NCBI GenBank assembly: GCA_031772625.1
Contig: CM062818.1
Span: forward strand, 1,678,796,167-1,678,860,166
Length of the DNA: 64,000 bases
Direction of reading: 5' to 3'
From: Pinus tabuliformis
Lineage: Eukaryota; Streptophyta; Pinopsida; Pinales; Pinaceae
Shown one piece after another: positions 25,052 through 36,138 of this stretch; position 1 is the stretch's first letter, and each line of letters begins with the position of its first letter. Made by a program: the position numbers and the translations under genes. The notes under the pieces are model-generated. The model saw nothing but the letters and a program-made list of their open reading frames with translations, was not told where the DNA came from and searched no databases.

Positions 25052-26544
25052 TTCAGATACCTGAATGACGATCCTTCCTCATTCTCATTGGACATGGCAG
25101 CGATCAGATTTATGTTCAAGGCATGCAAGTTTGATTCGGCCATTAACCTTGCCAATCCCTGTCCTTTGACCAGCTTTGTGGGCTTTATTTCCACATCATA
25201 TTCTAGCAAGGTTGCAATCCATTTGCCTCTTCTCCCTTTCAGATCGGTCTGCACTAAAACATCCTTTACAACAACATTAGGAACATAGGCCAGAATGTGA
25301 GAATGTAGGATATATACCTGAAAATCTTTCAATGCCTTCACAAGTGCCAAGGCTTGCTTCTCAATGATGTTGTACTTTAAAGCTGCATCTCTTATAGCCT
25401 TGCTGAAGAATGCTATGGGTCTTTCATGATCATCTCTTTTCTACAATAATACTGCTGCCATAGTGTGCTCCGAAGCAAATGAAAACATTATAAAATCTTG
25501 AGTGTAGTCTGGGCTTACTAGAATTGGAGCTGAAGAAAGGGCCAATTTGACCAAGTTGAAAGATTTTACAGCCTCCTCTGTCCATTTCTCCTGGCTGTCC
25601 TTCTTAAACATGTTGATCATTTCTCTTAAGTGTTCAGCAAGATTAGGCACAAAGCGACGCAAAAAATTCATCTTATCATTGAATGATTGTATCTCTTTTT
25701 TGTTCCTGGGCAGATCGATTTGCTGAATTGCTTGCACATGTGTTGGGTCAATACGAATGCCATCCTTTGAGATAATGTGCCCAAGTAATTTTCCTTCCTC
25801 CATGGCGAACAAGCTCTTCTTAGGATTCAACGATAAACCATATTTTCTGCACTTTTGAAAGACAGTTTTTAGATGGTGCATTTGTTCTTCATCAGATTTG
25901 GAGAACACTGTCAAATCATCCAGATACACCACCAAAAACACATCCTCCTCATTTGCAAAAGCCAAGTCCATTGCCCGCTGAAATGTGCCACCTGCATTCT
26001 TTAAACCGAAAGGAATTTTGGCATAATGAAAGGTTCCCCATGGAATGGTGAATGCTATTTTGTCTCTATCATCTTCATGGACAGAAATTTGGTTATATCC
26101 AGAATAACCATCAAGCAGTGACATACGAGATACCCCCACTACTCGCTAAAGTATGTGGTCCATTTTGGGCAGTGGATAGTTGTCCTTTAATGAGACTTTA
26201 TTGAGGTTTCTGAAATCAATGCACAAGCGGATCTCACCTGTCTTCTTTCATACGGGTACCAAGTTAGAGATCCAATCTGAAAATCTGATGGGCACGATGA
26301 TACCTGACTTGTACAACCTGTTTACTTCCTTTTCGATAGATGGCAGCAACTTTGGATTTATCCTTCTCAGCTTCTGTCTAAATGGTTTTTGATTGGGCTT
26401 GATGGGTATCATGTGCTGAATGATATTGGTATCATAGGTCTTTAAATCAGAATAATTCCAAGCAAACACATATGCAAATGAAGCCATCAAACTGATGTAT
26501 TTGTCCTTGATCTTTGGCGGTAATGCTTTAGACAATTTTACCAA
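25018..26544 (-). pseudogene. Element C reverse transcriptase and RNase H (broken)
   Basis: The minus-strand frame 26544-26248 carries the RT N-terminus, ending DWISNLVPV. A short broken stretch (26140-26247) still shows the RLCIDFRNLNKVS and DNYPLPKMD segments. The frame 26139-25441 has LLDGYSGYNQI, FGLKNAGGTFQRAMD and the catalytic VVYLDDLTVFS (about 25910-25945). The connection follows. The RNase H start (FIMFSFASEHTMAAVLL) ends in a stop at 25441-25443. The rest (25350-25018) contains the ALVKALKDFQVYI and LARLMAES segments. YLDD is intact; at least three frame interruptions are present. Confidence 0.85.
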
Positions 26545-26598
26545 CTTAGGATTGGTAGCTGTTCCTATGTTGACCTCCTCTAAACCTTTCTCTGTTGG

Positions 26599-27315
26599 CT
26601 ACAATGTTGGCTTGCGGGCTACATCATCTTGATCAAAAAGTTCTTCTAGAGGTATCAAGCCTTCAGGAATAATGTTGTTCTTCAGCTGCAACACGTCCAT
26701 TTCATTGATCTGCACTTCATCTGTACCATTCCCTTTGCCATCGTCATTTTCCACATCAATTGAGGTTTCTTTGAACTTGCCTTTGTTTTGAAGAAAATCC
26801 TTAATCTCCTCATCATCTTGAAATACTTTCCAATATCTCTGATTGTATGGAATGGTTGGACGATGCTTGACATGGATTCCAAATTTATTACTGGAATTCA
26901 TGGGGATCTTGAAACTACTTGCTGCCTTGGCAAGGGCATCAGCAATACTATTTTGTATATGGGGCACACATGTCAAGGTGTATTCTGAAAATAACTTTAA
27001 GATGTCTAAAACTGCATTACGGTGGGCCCACATCCTAGGATGCTTTGCTTGATACTCACCTCTGACCTGCTTTATTACCAATTCGGAGTCGCCATATACC
27101 GAAATCCTTTTAGCATTCAGCTTTCTAAGAATATTCAGGCCAGCAATCAGAGCTTCATACCCCACTTCATTGTTTGAACACTCAAAGGCCAGCTTGTAAG
27201 AGCAAACCCTCACGTTACTAGGCACTTTGTTTGGGGCGGAGAAGGGACTGCATACCCAAATTCCAATTCCAGCGCCATCATTTCCTACTGCTCCATCAAA
27301 ATCCATGGTGCACAA
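26599..27315 (-). pseudogene. Element C additional RNase H, upstream of RT
   Basis: The translation has MDFDGAVGNDGAGIGIWV, FECSNNEVGYEALIAGL, ISVYGDSELVIKQV and HIQNSIADALAKAAS. These are the four conserved acidic positions of an RNase H (Asp, Glu, Asp, Asp), so this domain may have been catalytically sound. It stands between protease and RT, as in element A, and is distinct from the RNase H after RT. The frame overlaps the protease frame (ending 27285) out of phase, marking a frameshift at about 27290-27315. A second linker (26599-26800) is acidic and ends before the RT frame. Confidence 0.85.
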
Positions 27316-28382
27316 GCCTTCTTCCTCCTCTTGTAACTACTGGAAATCTGTTTGTTATGCCTTGACTGCTTGCTGTCCATTACTTTCAGCTGATTGCCCA
27401 ACATTTTTTTCTTTTCTTGTCCTTTATTCAAAATTTCTCTGAAATTTTCTGTTATTTCTGGAATGTCATCTGCCTCTACTATCTGACTATCTATATCATT
27501 TAAACTTTCTAAAAACAAAACAAAAGACTCTAAATCTGTATGTACATAGTTAATTGGATGATTTATAGGTTTCTCCTTGCTTGTGATCATATATTCCATT
27601 TTCTGTTCCCCATATAATTTCCTCATTTGTCCAAACACCGGGATTGTTGCATAGGAGAAATCCAGCTGTAATGTCCCTTTCAATTTCGCTACCCAAGACC
27701 TGGAAAGAAGCATGCCAAACCTTGGAGGAATATCTGCTACCACCACATCCATCAAAACATTTTTCATGGGAAGCTGATCCAAACTCACAACCAAGTCTTT
27801 GATGAGTCCTATACATCTCACTCTGCTGGAATCAAATGAATAGAGATCGTGGTACTGTCGAGTGATGTCCAGACCGAGCTTATCCATGATAACCTTGGGC
27901 ATGAGATTGTGAGAAGCTCTGGAATCGAACATGGCATTATGTAACACAAAATCATGCAGTCTTAAACTGATGTAAAAAGGTGGCACATCGCTATCAGGAG
28001 ACTCACCATTTGATGCTGGTCCAAAAATCATTTCAGGTTGATCATCTTCTACATTTACCATGTCGGACATTGGGTCCAAATTCAACATTCTAGATATCTG
28101 TCCTCTATAACTGTTGTTCTTCATTATTTCAGTCGAGGGGATGGATACCTTTAACTTAGAAATCTCATTCTCTAAGCTAAAAGCAGGAGTCTTTTCTACC
28201 TCTTTGACTGGGATTTCTTTCTTTTCCTTTTCCTTTGATGTCGTTTGATGTTGTGATTGTTCTGCTGATTTTGATTTGCTACTCTCCGGACCAACCGCCT
28301 CTTTTCCCTTTCTTTGTATAATTGATGAATCATTCTTTGCTACTTCAACCTCCTTCTTTTTCTGAATTGTCTTAGCCGACAC
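27285..28382 (-). pseudogene. Element C aspartic protease region
   Basis: This is an open minus-strand frame of 365 codons. Its first 130 residues are Lys/Glu/Ser-rich linker. The protease follows with NAMFDSRASHNLMP (about 27910-27950): the catalytic Asp-Ser-Gly has become Asp-Ser-Arg, which should abolish activity. The flap and C-terminal segments (VVVADIPPRFGMLLSRSWV) are well kept. The remaining C-terminal part is a linker toward the extra RNase H. Confidence 0.8.
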
Positions 28383-29760
28383 ATCTCTGTTTCTAAGTGA
28401 ATATCACTGCTGCTGTGCGGACAGAGCATTCATATACCCCCTTTAATATTCTTCTGATTCTTCTTCCAAAATAGTGTCGCTATCTAAAATGAAATCTGCA
28501 TCTTTGTGTGCAGTTGTATGCAGCTGAGCTCACCGCACACTCCTCTTCTTCGGTAACGTAGGTAGGCAACTCATCTGGAGTAAAAAGGTGGTTTTCTTCA
28601 CCTATTACTTTTCCGTCCTCATCTGACTCCGATCCATGCACAAAATTTTGCTGCAAAGGTGTTTGTATCAGTTGTTGTGTTGTCTGCTCTTGGGGTCGCT
28701 GATCTCTCTGCCTTATTCTATATTGTGGCTGCTACTGGCCACGGAAGTTAGGATTTCTAACTTGTGGCTCAAGTTTATCGAGCTTCACCCTTTCAAGCAT
28801 CTGCTCTACCCTTTTGAGTAGTTGATCCATTGAAGAAGACTCTTCCTTAATAGTGACTTTCTTTTCTGCTTTCGCTCTAGCTCTTTTGGATAGCAGATTC
28901 GATTCAATGCTGACCGCGATTTTCTGCATGTCCTCCATTGTAGCTGGTTCACTCTCTCTTAATTGATAGGCCACGTCAGCATCAAAACCATCTGGAAACT
29001 TCATCATAGCTAGTCCCACAGGTGGCTTTAGATGATCTGGAATTTCATTATAGACTGCATTAAATCTAACACAATAATCTTGGACCAACTCACCAGCGTT
29101 TCGTTTGATTTGTTCATATTCAGCCAGAATTTGAAGGGGATTCTTTTTCACTTCCCATCGGTTTAAAAATTGTCTTTGTAGTTCAGCCAAGGTAGTGATA
29201 TGTGCTGCCGGCAAACCTCTGAACCATTTCGTCACTTCACCTGCAAATGTCTGCACAAAGAGTCTCATTGCCACATTCTCCTCATCAATCTCGTGCAATT
29301 CATAGAAGTCTGCCATTTTGTCTACATGTTGCTGAGCGGTAATGCTGTTTGGAGTGCCATCAAAAAATGAGATTTTGCTTTGATAATCTAAGGGCATATC
29401 ATCTAGAACTTGGGGCAGAACAATGGGTGCGAAACGGGCAGCCATCACTCTCGGTGGATTTGACCTTGGAGGTGTTGGAGGAGTGTGCACAGTTTGCAAG
29501 GGGCTAACAATTGGAGTTTGGGGCTGTGCCGCAATATAATTATCGATCGATCGGTTAGCTCTTTCTGTTTCTAAGTCTACAAGAAATTGCGGATTGGGGA
29601 TAGTATAGTCAACAACCCTTTCGGACTTAGACTCAAACAATGATATTTCAAACCACTCGTCAAACTCAAGCTCTTCAAGGTGCTCAAAAATGTCGGGACA
29701 TGAATGGGATTTGAACACGGGATTTATGGTGTTTTCTTGACGAAGGAGTCTTGGAATCAA
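28383..29760 (-). pseudogene. gag: Element C gag
   Basis: The minus-strand ATG at 29758-29760 opens a 342-codon frame to 28732. The retrotransposon gag domain is visible as QQHVDKMADFYELHEIDEEN, VAMRLFVQTF, EVTKWFRGLP, LQRQFLNRW and YEQIKRN, then a basic tail. After the stop at 28732 the sequence continues as degenerate Gln-rich coding to about 28383. No zinc knuckle was seen. Confidence 0.8.
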
Positions 29761-29950
29761 ATTGGGGTTCTCGTAGATGTGAGGAGGATCTGGGTCGGGA
29801 TAGGCTCTGGTATTCGTCTAGAAGCCAACGTGCTATTGAGAAAAATCACAGGACACAACCAATTTACTCAGCCTAACCAATACTAAGCTCATCATCCGGA
29901 AGCTTAGAATTATTATGAAACAAGGGGATTTGATTTCAATTTTGATTAGT

Positions 29951-29970
29951 TCCCCAGCGGAGTCGCCACT
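29951..29970 (-). promoter_or_regulatory. Primer-binding site of element C
   Basis: On the minus strand, right after the CA end of the 5' LTR and two bases, comes TGGCGACTCCGCTGGGGAAC. It starts with TGG, as required for pairing with a tRNA CCA end, and resembles primer sites of plant Tat/Ogre-type elements. It fixes the element's orientation. Confidence 0.8.
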
Positions 29971-31425
29971 ATGTTAGCACCTAAATCTGCCTTAGGCTGA
30001 AGGAAGGAAAAAATTAGGGTAACCACAAACCACGCTCAGTCTGGTAGCTAGCCCTACCAGAACAGGAGAGGGCTCTCTCCGAGTCATGCTCAGTGAATAG
30101 ATAATCAAAAATGGTCTGAGATGACTTACAATGAAATATTTACCTTAGGCTAGTAAGTGAATAGGGATTCGGGAAACAATTTTCATGAATGACCGAGCTT
30201 CTGGGATGGTATGGGACCAACGGTCAGCAAAGAACAGAGAATTTAATACAAAGGCACAGATTATTTCGTGAGGCAAGGCAGATGGAAAGTGTAGCAATTT
30301 TAGTTTGAGGTAACGTGGAATGAAAAGATTGCTGAAGAAAGTGAAAAGGGCATAGTTACATGAATCCTTTTCAAAAGAAGAAGAACACTGAACATGAAAT
30401 TTTCCTACAAGTAGAGCAATAAAATTGAATTCTACCTAATCTCACTCAGAAAATTTCACTGGAAATGAACATGAATTGAATTATGAAACATAACAAATAC
30501 ATATGAAAACATAAGAGACACATTTTCTACACTCACAACCACAATAATCTCATGAAACAGAGTCGCTGCCTTTCATTAATTCTCTCTCAAAAATATACAG
30601 TGAAGAAACATAGTTTCTTTCCCATAGTCTCCCAGAAGTTACAAGCCAACCAACCCTTTGCAAATAGCTTGCATACAATATATAGAGTGTGTAAGGAAGA
30701 TATAGAATGCCCAAGGGTTGGGGAGTTACTCGAATAATTACAAAATGGAGATGGAGAGCCAACCATCAGCTACAGGTGCAGTGCTACAAACATGACATTT
30801 GGCTTGGGTGACCCATCGCCTTCTTTCGCCACTTCGATAGAAGCCAATCTGGAGAAAAAATACTTTAAATGCTGCCTTTGGTGCCAAAAAACCAAAGTGT
30901 AGATGAGCAGGCCCACTTGGAGAAGTCGCGAACAGAAATTTCGCAAAACGGAAGCAAATTTGGCAATTTTTCCTCTGTGCCCCACACCATTTTCTCTGTG
31001 CGTTGCGCTACTTTGGGGCCTATTTTGGGGCACTTGCAGGTGTCCAAAATGTGCCCAAGTGGACTTGTTGGAAATCCTGTCCTGTCTACTTTCTAACCCA
31101 ACTAGAATTTTTGAATTTGGTGCTCATTTGCCCCTCCAAATATCCATTCTCCCAAGACTGCTTTCTGTGTGTCAAAAAAGTGGCAGAGAGGCCATTTGTT
31201 TGGGTGTTTTTGACCTCTAGGAGACTCAGATCTTGCCCAAACTTCTTGTCCAGACACCAGTAGTCGTGATTTTCCATTCTGAATCCAAAAATGCAAGCCA
31301 TTCCTCATTTGGAGCTCTATAATTTTAGCGTCGTGCCACAGGGAGAAAATCCCTGTTTTTTGCCCAAAAAATTACCATGTGACCAAAAATTCCCCAAATT
31401 TCTTGAAATTTGGGCTGGAGGTTCT

Positions 31426-32939
31426 CTATGGGGTGCTATGTTGAGCCAAGGAAGCCTCAGCTAAGATTCAAAGCCGATCTTGGTCTTTTTCCTCCTTTTC
31501 CTTCCTTGTTGCTTTCCTCAATTTTGCTTTTAAACTCTTTATTCGGGCCTTGGCGCTCATGTTTCGTGCCCTGTAATGAAAAGCCATGTGTCTCAATAGA
31601 GAAAGGTCCTTGCCAGCCTTGTCTAGCAGCCTCTCCTAATGAATGTTTACCCTCTCAAGGTTGGCCTCCCGATCGTCATTGATTTCTTGCTCCAAAGATG
31701 TGAGCTCAACCCTTCTTCTTTGAGCAGCTTGGCAATGCTCTCGAATGTTTTGCAGCTCCATGATCGCCTGTTGGTCCTCTAGCTGCTTGTTTCTCTGCTC
31801 CAGGTACTTCATGTTCCATTTGGCCCTCTCCAAATCAAGAGATAAGGCCTCAATCTCTCACCGCTGTTCCTGGATGACCTTTCTAAGCTCTGCATTTGTT
31901 GGCTCTGTATCAGTCTCATCATTGTGAAGGAGAACGAACTCGGTCTCTCGTTCACCTGATGGCTCTCCTGAAGGACCCTCATCATGCACTGGCTCCTTAC
32001 CTCTGCCCTGCTCCTGTGATGCTGATGTAGGAAGCGAGGCCCCTTCCACCGTGGGTGGAGATAACACTCGCCTTGCTGCTGCAAACAAAGGTCTACTACC
32101 TTTCTGGTAGGTGATGTATACTAGCATGGTGGCAGTCTCATGGCGCTCATACTGATGTGAAGGACCACCTACCTCATGCTCTACCTCTGATACTACATGT
32201 GGAGTGCTGAAGAATTCACGGGAGATGAAGTCCTCCCAAGCAATCCCAACTGATGGTCCACCAAAATCCGGATAAGAGCAAAGTGATAAACACTGTTGAG
32301 CTGCTGTTGAGGGGTCTTGTGCTGCATGAAGTTTTTCATCCTCTCTATGTTACCGCAAATGAAAAACGGGAGGTTCATCATCCGCACCCTGGTAAAGTGC
32401 ATGAGCAACCTGATGTGATATGCATAAAGGCGAGAAAACCTCCCCTCACAACTGAAGTACTTCATGATCAATTTCATGAGCGGAGCATACTCATCTCTCA
32501 AAAATATGAATGGAAAAACTCTCGTGAGCTGGCTCAAACAGCTGGCCTTAATGTAAGGCTCATAATGATGCCTCTCCACCTTCTTCTTCTTATGCCATTG
32601 TTCTCCAATGTTTGGTATGCCTGTTGCCACTAAAATGGTTTCGGGTGTCAATGTGAAAGTGACCCCAGCCAAGATAGACTGACCTCCATGTAGGTGAAGT
32701 GCAAAAAGACGGGCCAACTCATGATGAACTCTGACATTTTCCACCCTTTGAAAAAATTCAAAACATTCTAAGTGCTGGAAACAAGACATAGCGAGAGGGC
32801 ATGCCTGCAACTCAGTGAGGGTGTTTGGCTCATCTCTAACATGTTTGCCACTCCGGTGATGTCTCCTGTGGGCCTGTTCTCCTGAAGTTGTATCATTATG
32901 GGTCTCCCCCTCATATTCTGATGAAACCTCAGATGCCAT
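31426..32939 (-). pseudogene. LTR-embedded reading frame of element C, 5' LTR copy
   Basis: The minus-strand ATG at 32937-32939 (MASEVSSEYEG) opens 248 codons to 32193, and the phase changes near 32230 as in the other LTR. An acidic segment continues to about 31858 (KGSRPLFAAARR, GRGKEPVHDEGPSGEP). A charged coiled-coil-like region follows (LERAKWNMKYLEQRNKQLED). The frame ends LAQHSTP and TAG 31426-31428. Total is about 500 codons. The N-terminal domain has the run FTLTPETILVATGIPNIGEQW. The function is unknown. It runs in the same direction as gag-pol and lies wholly inside the LTR. Confidence 0.72.
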
Positions 32940-33292
32940 GACTGCTGTTTTATGAACTGAATTTGGGCTACCCTTTGATTATAGTGAAGCTGGGGGTTTC
33001 TTTGACAATCTTGCAATTGAACGAGCTCCACAAAAAATTTTGGGTGAAATTGGTAGGTTCTGGACGTTTTACCCCTGTACACCGCGTGCAAAGCCTAGTG
33101 CACCGCGCGCTCTGAGTGCACCGCACTAGTGGTGATTTTAAACTGTGGGCGGGCTCTATGTGCGCCGCGCACCCAGAAATCACCTACAACTGCTCCAAAT
33201 CGCTCCAATCTTCAACTCACGACCTTGCAACCTTCTTCCAACACCTTGATTGCACAATGAGTTTGTTTCATGATGATATTTGTGTATATAGG
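32940..33292 (-). promoter_or_regulatory. Putative promoter and GC-rich leader of the element C LTR frame
   Basis: On the minus strand a TATA-like CCTATATACACA lies at 33281-33292. It is followed by an AT-rich then GC-rich leader with four variants of GTGCRCCGCGC, and the ATG at 32939. The same arrangement is present in the other LTR (about 22469-22860). If transcription starts about 30 bases after this box, the reading frame would be in the leader of the genomic RNA. That is inference. Confidence 0.4.
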
Positions 33293-33946
33293 CTTTGATG
33301 TCATATTTTAAATTAACCTTTTTAAAAAACCCGCTTTTCTAATGTCTTGTTCAACACCTTTTCACTGACTTCAATGTAACCCTGATTTTCATTTTTTCTC
33401 TGAATTTTGGGCTCAAACGATGAAATTTTCGACACTTTTTGCAGGGATCGCATGACAGAGTACTTTGGCCACGGAAACCCTGACTGCACCTGAAGAAATC
33501 AATTGTCGACCCTTTTTGAAAATTTTGTCACCAATAGCACTGTTGGACTTTTCTTCAAAGCAGAGTTTTGAAGAACCGTCGATTTTTATCAATAAGGTGA
33601 TGGAAAGTTGCAGATCATTACTTTGCAAGAGCATCATTCTAGCCTGCATGGCTTTACTGGATATATTTCAAGACCAAACTGATCAATCCCTAGACCTAAT
33701 GACCAAAAATGACTTTTGTCCATTGAAGGACCAGACCTTGACTGTTATGGAATTTTTGATTATTTGACACAGAGACTTAAGCCAGCAGGAACCAGACATG
33801 CGGGAAATGACTAGCATGACCTTCTTCGTCAGATTATGGCATGTCCTTAGCGAAATGCAGCTGAGTGAATTGAGAGGGACAGCTAAAAATGAAATGCATA
33901 AAGAGTTTTGATCTCTGACAGAGGGCTGACCAGACCGACTCTAACA

Positions 33947-33951
33947 CCTTC
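33947..33951. other. Target-site duplication of element C, right copy
   Basis: CCTTC follows the LTR end at 33946 and matches 19630-19634. Confidence 0.9.
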
Positions 33952-34350
33952 TGCAGAAAATTTCATGAAAAGTTGTTTAAAATTAAAAGCTATTGTACCC
34001 AAGGATTGTAGCCATTGGACTCCTAGTACAACATCAGCACCTCCCATTGGAATGGAAAGCATTGGGCTAGTCAATACATATTCTCCCATGGATAGCTTGA
34101 TATTATGGCACTTTCCCGAGCAATTTATCATTCCTCCATTTGCAACCATCACTTGACACTTTGGTGCTAGATATAGGAAGCAATTCAATTCTTTTGCTAT
34201 CTTACAATGAATAAAATTGTGGGTACTTCCTCAATCAATCAACACTATTACCTTTTTCTTCTTGATTTGTCCTTCTATCTTGATGGTTTGAGGAGTGGTA
34301 ATTCCAGCCAATGCATTACAAGATATGGTTGGATTCATTTCTTCTTTATC
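33952..34350 (-). pseudogene. Element B protease, N-terminal side of the element C insertion
   Basis: The minus-strand translation reads KVIVLID, stop, GSTHNFIH near 34225: the catalytic Asp is followed by TGA where Ser or Cys is expected, then Gly-Ser-Thr. The rest of the domain (NCFLYLAPKCQVMVANGG, then SIPMGGADVVLGVQWLQSLG) is open down to the element C boundary. Translation there meets the frame at 19634 in phase. The residues after 33947 that appear open belong to element C's LTR, not to B. Confidence 0.8.
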
Positions 34351-34356
34351 TAGGCT

Positions 34357-35460
34357 TTATTCCTGGAGTATATCCTCTTCTTTTGACCTTTCTTGCTCCT
34401 TTTCTTCTTCCTCTTCACAATCTATGTAGAATAATTTCTTCTCAGCACACTTATGACCTTTAGTGTATTTGCTATCACAACTGTAACAAAGCCCTTTTGC
34501 TATTTTTTCTTCCAATTGTTGTGGTGTCAACCTTATAGGTTGTAGAAGACTAGGGGCAACAACACTTCCATCTTTATAGTTGTGGGTGGTATGCTTCCTG
34601 GTTGCCATAATTTTGCTTTCCATTTTTCTTGCTAACCTGAATGCTTTCTCTAATGAATCATGTTCCCAAAGATGAACATCATGTTGGATATTATCCTTTA
34701 AAGTCCCTATGAACACATCAATCCTATGCTCCTCTGGAATATTATTTACCCTTATGTTCAATTTTTGGAACTCCTCAATGTGCTCCATTATTGAACCCTT
34801 TTGTTTGAGACCTATCAATTGGCTAAAAAAAGTGTTGCTTTTTGTATCCTCATAATGTGCTATCAATTCTTCCATAAAAATTGCCCAAGTGATAATTTGT
34901 TTACGAAATCAAAGCCATTGATACCATACAAACTGATTTGGTTCCAAATATAAAGTTGCAATATGTACCTTTTTTGTGTTTTGCACATTATTGAGATCAA
35001 AAAATTGCTCCATCTGTAATATCCATGTTGCGGGATCCTTTCCATCAAACTTCCTCATATCGATTTTTGGAATATGGTGGGTCTTCGATCCAACATTAGA
35101 GTCTATGAAATCATGATTAAAATTTCTTTTGTTCTCATCATGAGTTTCCTTTACTACCCTTTCACCATTAGTAAGTATTTCTTGTAGAAAATTTGTCAAA
35201 TCTGTCTTCAAATCTGCCATGCCTGTCTTCAAATCTGTCTTCAAATCGTCCATCTTAGCTTCCACGTCATTCATCTTAGCTTCTAAATCTTTCTTTAAAC
35301 CATCCATCTTAGATTCTGTTACTTTTTGTGCGAGTGACATTTGTTGCACTTGGTCTCGTAATTTTGATATATCATGTTGCATTTCTTCCTATTCTTCATA
35401 ATTCATGCTAGAGCTTTCAGGTTGCTTACTAGGTGTTTGCGTTTTCTTTCCTTGGGGCAT
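34357..35460 (-). pseudogene. gag: Element B gag (broken)
   Basis: The minus-strand ATG at 35458-35460 (MPQGKKTQ) is followed by a stop near 35392. The frame 35382-34909 has a coiled-coil-like N-terminus with repeated KMDDLKTDLK units and the gag start (IDMRKFDGKDPATWILQMEQFF). A frameshift near 34900 leads to the frame 34875-34357 with the rest of gag (YEDTKSNTFFSQLIGLKQ, SIMEHIEEFQKL). The zinc knuckle is CYSCDSKYTKGHKC (about 34455-34495). An acidic tail ends at 34357. The domain style matches plant chromovirus gag. Confidence 0.85.
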
Positions 35461-36124
35461 CAGTTATCGATAATAGTGCTCTACTATGCCCTTTGAATTC
35501 ATTTAAAATAAATTTTCAAACCAAGCTTAAGCAAGAATTTAAAAAAATCTACACACCTTTTTTAACTTTGTAGGAGCTCGATATTGCCTCTGATGTATCT
35601 CTGTAATTTCGGATCATCCAATTATGAAATTGCGACCTTTAGTAGCCCTCTGTGTCCTCTTTCCAATGCCACCAGTCTGATCGAATTTAGATTCTCCAAG
35701 GCAGAGTTATGCACAATCTCCCAAGATGACCTGATTATAGACCTTTCCAGAAGAGCGAACTTGTAGGAAGTGTCACGTGTCACTGTTTTGACCTTAGGAT
35801 CTGAAAAATATACAAATGAAACTAAAGTCCGTCTTGTTTTTGTAACTTCTTATGAAAATTCAATCTGATGCTCAAAACAAAAGTTATGAATATTTTCCCT
35901 AGGTAACCTATTTGGAATGTAATTCGGGAGTCTGCAAAAATGCCAACTTCCTCAGATCATATCTCCGCAAATATAGCGCGAAAAGCTCTGAAATTCAGAT
36001 CTGTAGTTCAGAACGATTTCGGCCCAAATGGATTTTTTTTTAGCATCTGAAACGTAACAGATAAAAAGTTATAGCGCGAATGCCACGATGACCTATTTGG
36101 AGCAGCGAAAGCCTAGAACTCAAA

Positions 36125-36136
36125 GCTCTAATACCA
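36125..36136 (-). promoter_or_regulatory. Primer-binding site of element B
   Basis: The minus strand reads TGGTATTAGAGC two bases after the LTR end. It differs by one base from TGGTATCAGAGC, the common initiator Met-tRNA primer site of plant retrotransposons. Confidence 0.85.
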
Positions 36137-36138
36137 AA

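Larger units (their letters stand above)
19635..33946 (-). mobile_element. Element C: Tat-like Ty3/gypsy element with complete ends
   Basis: This is a 14.3-kb element with LTRs at 19635-23516 and 29972-33946, TG/CA ends, a 5-bp target duplication (CCTTC) and a primer site next to the right-hand LTR. Its genes run on the minus strand: gag, protease, extra RNase H, RT, RNase H, integrase. It interrupts element B between protease and RT. Both LTRs carry a long reading frame in the element's sense direction. The coding region has several stops and frameshifts and an integrase active-site substitution, so the copy is not autonomous. The LTRs differ by scattered changes and a deletion of about 100 bases, so insertion is not very recent. 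Confidence 0.92.
29972..33946 (-). repeat. Element C 5' LTR (3,975 bp)
   Basis: TG/CA ends and near-identity to 19635-23516. In element sense it starts at 33946. It carries a TATA-like box near 33285, the GC-rich repeat (33075-33170), the LTR reading frame (32939-31426) and a second TATA-like CTATATATTG near 30680. It ends next to the primer site. Confidence 0.92.
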
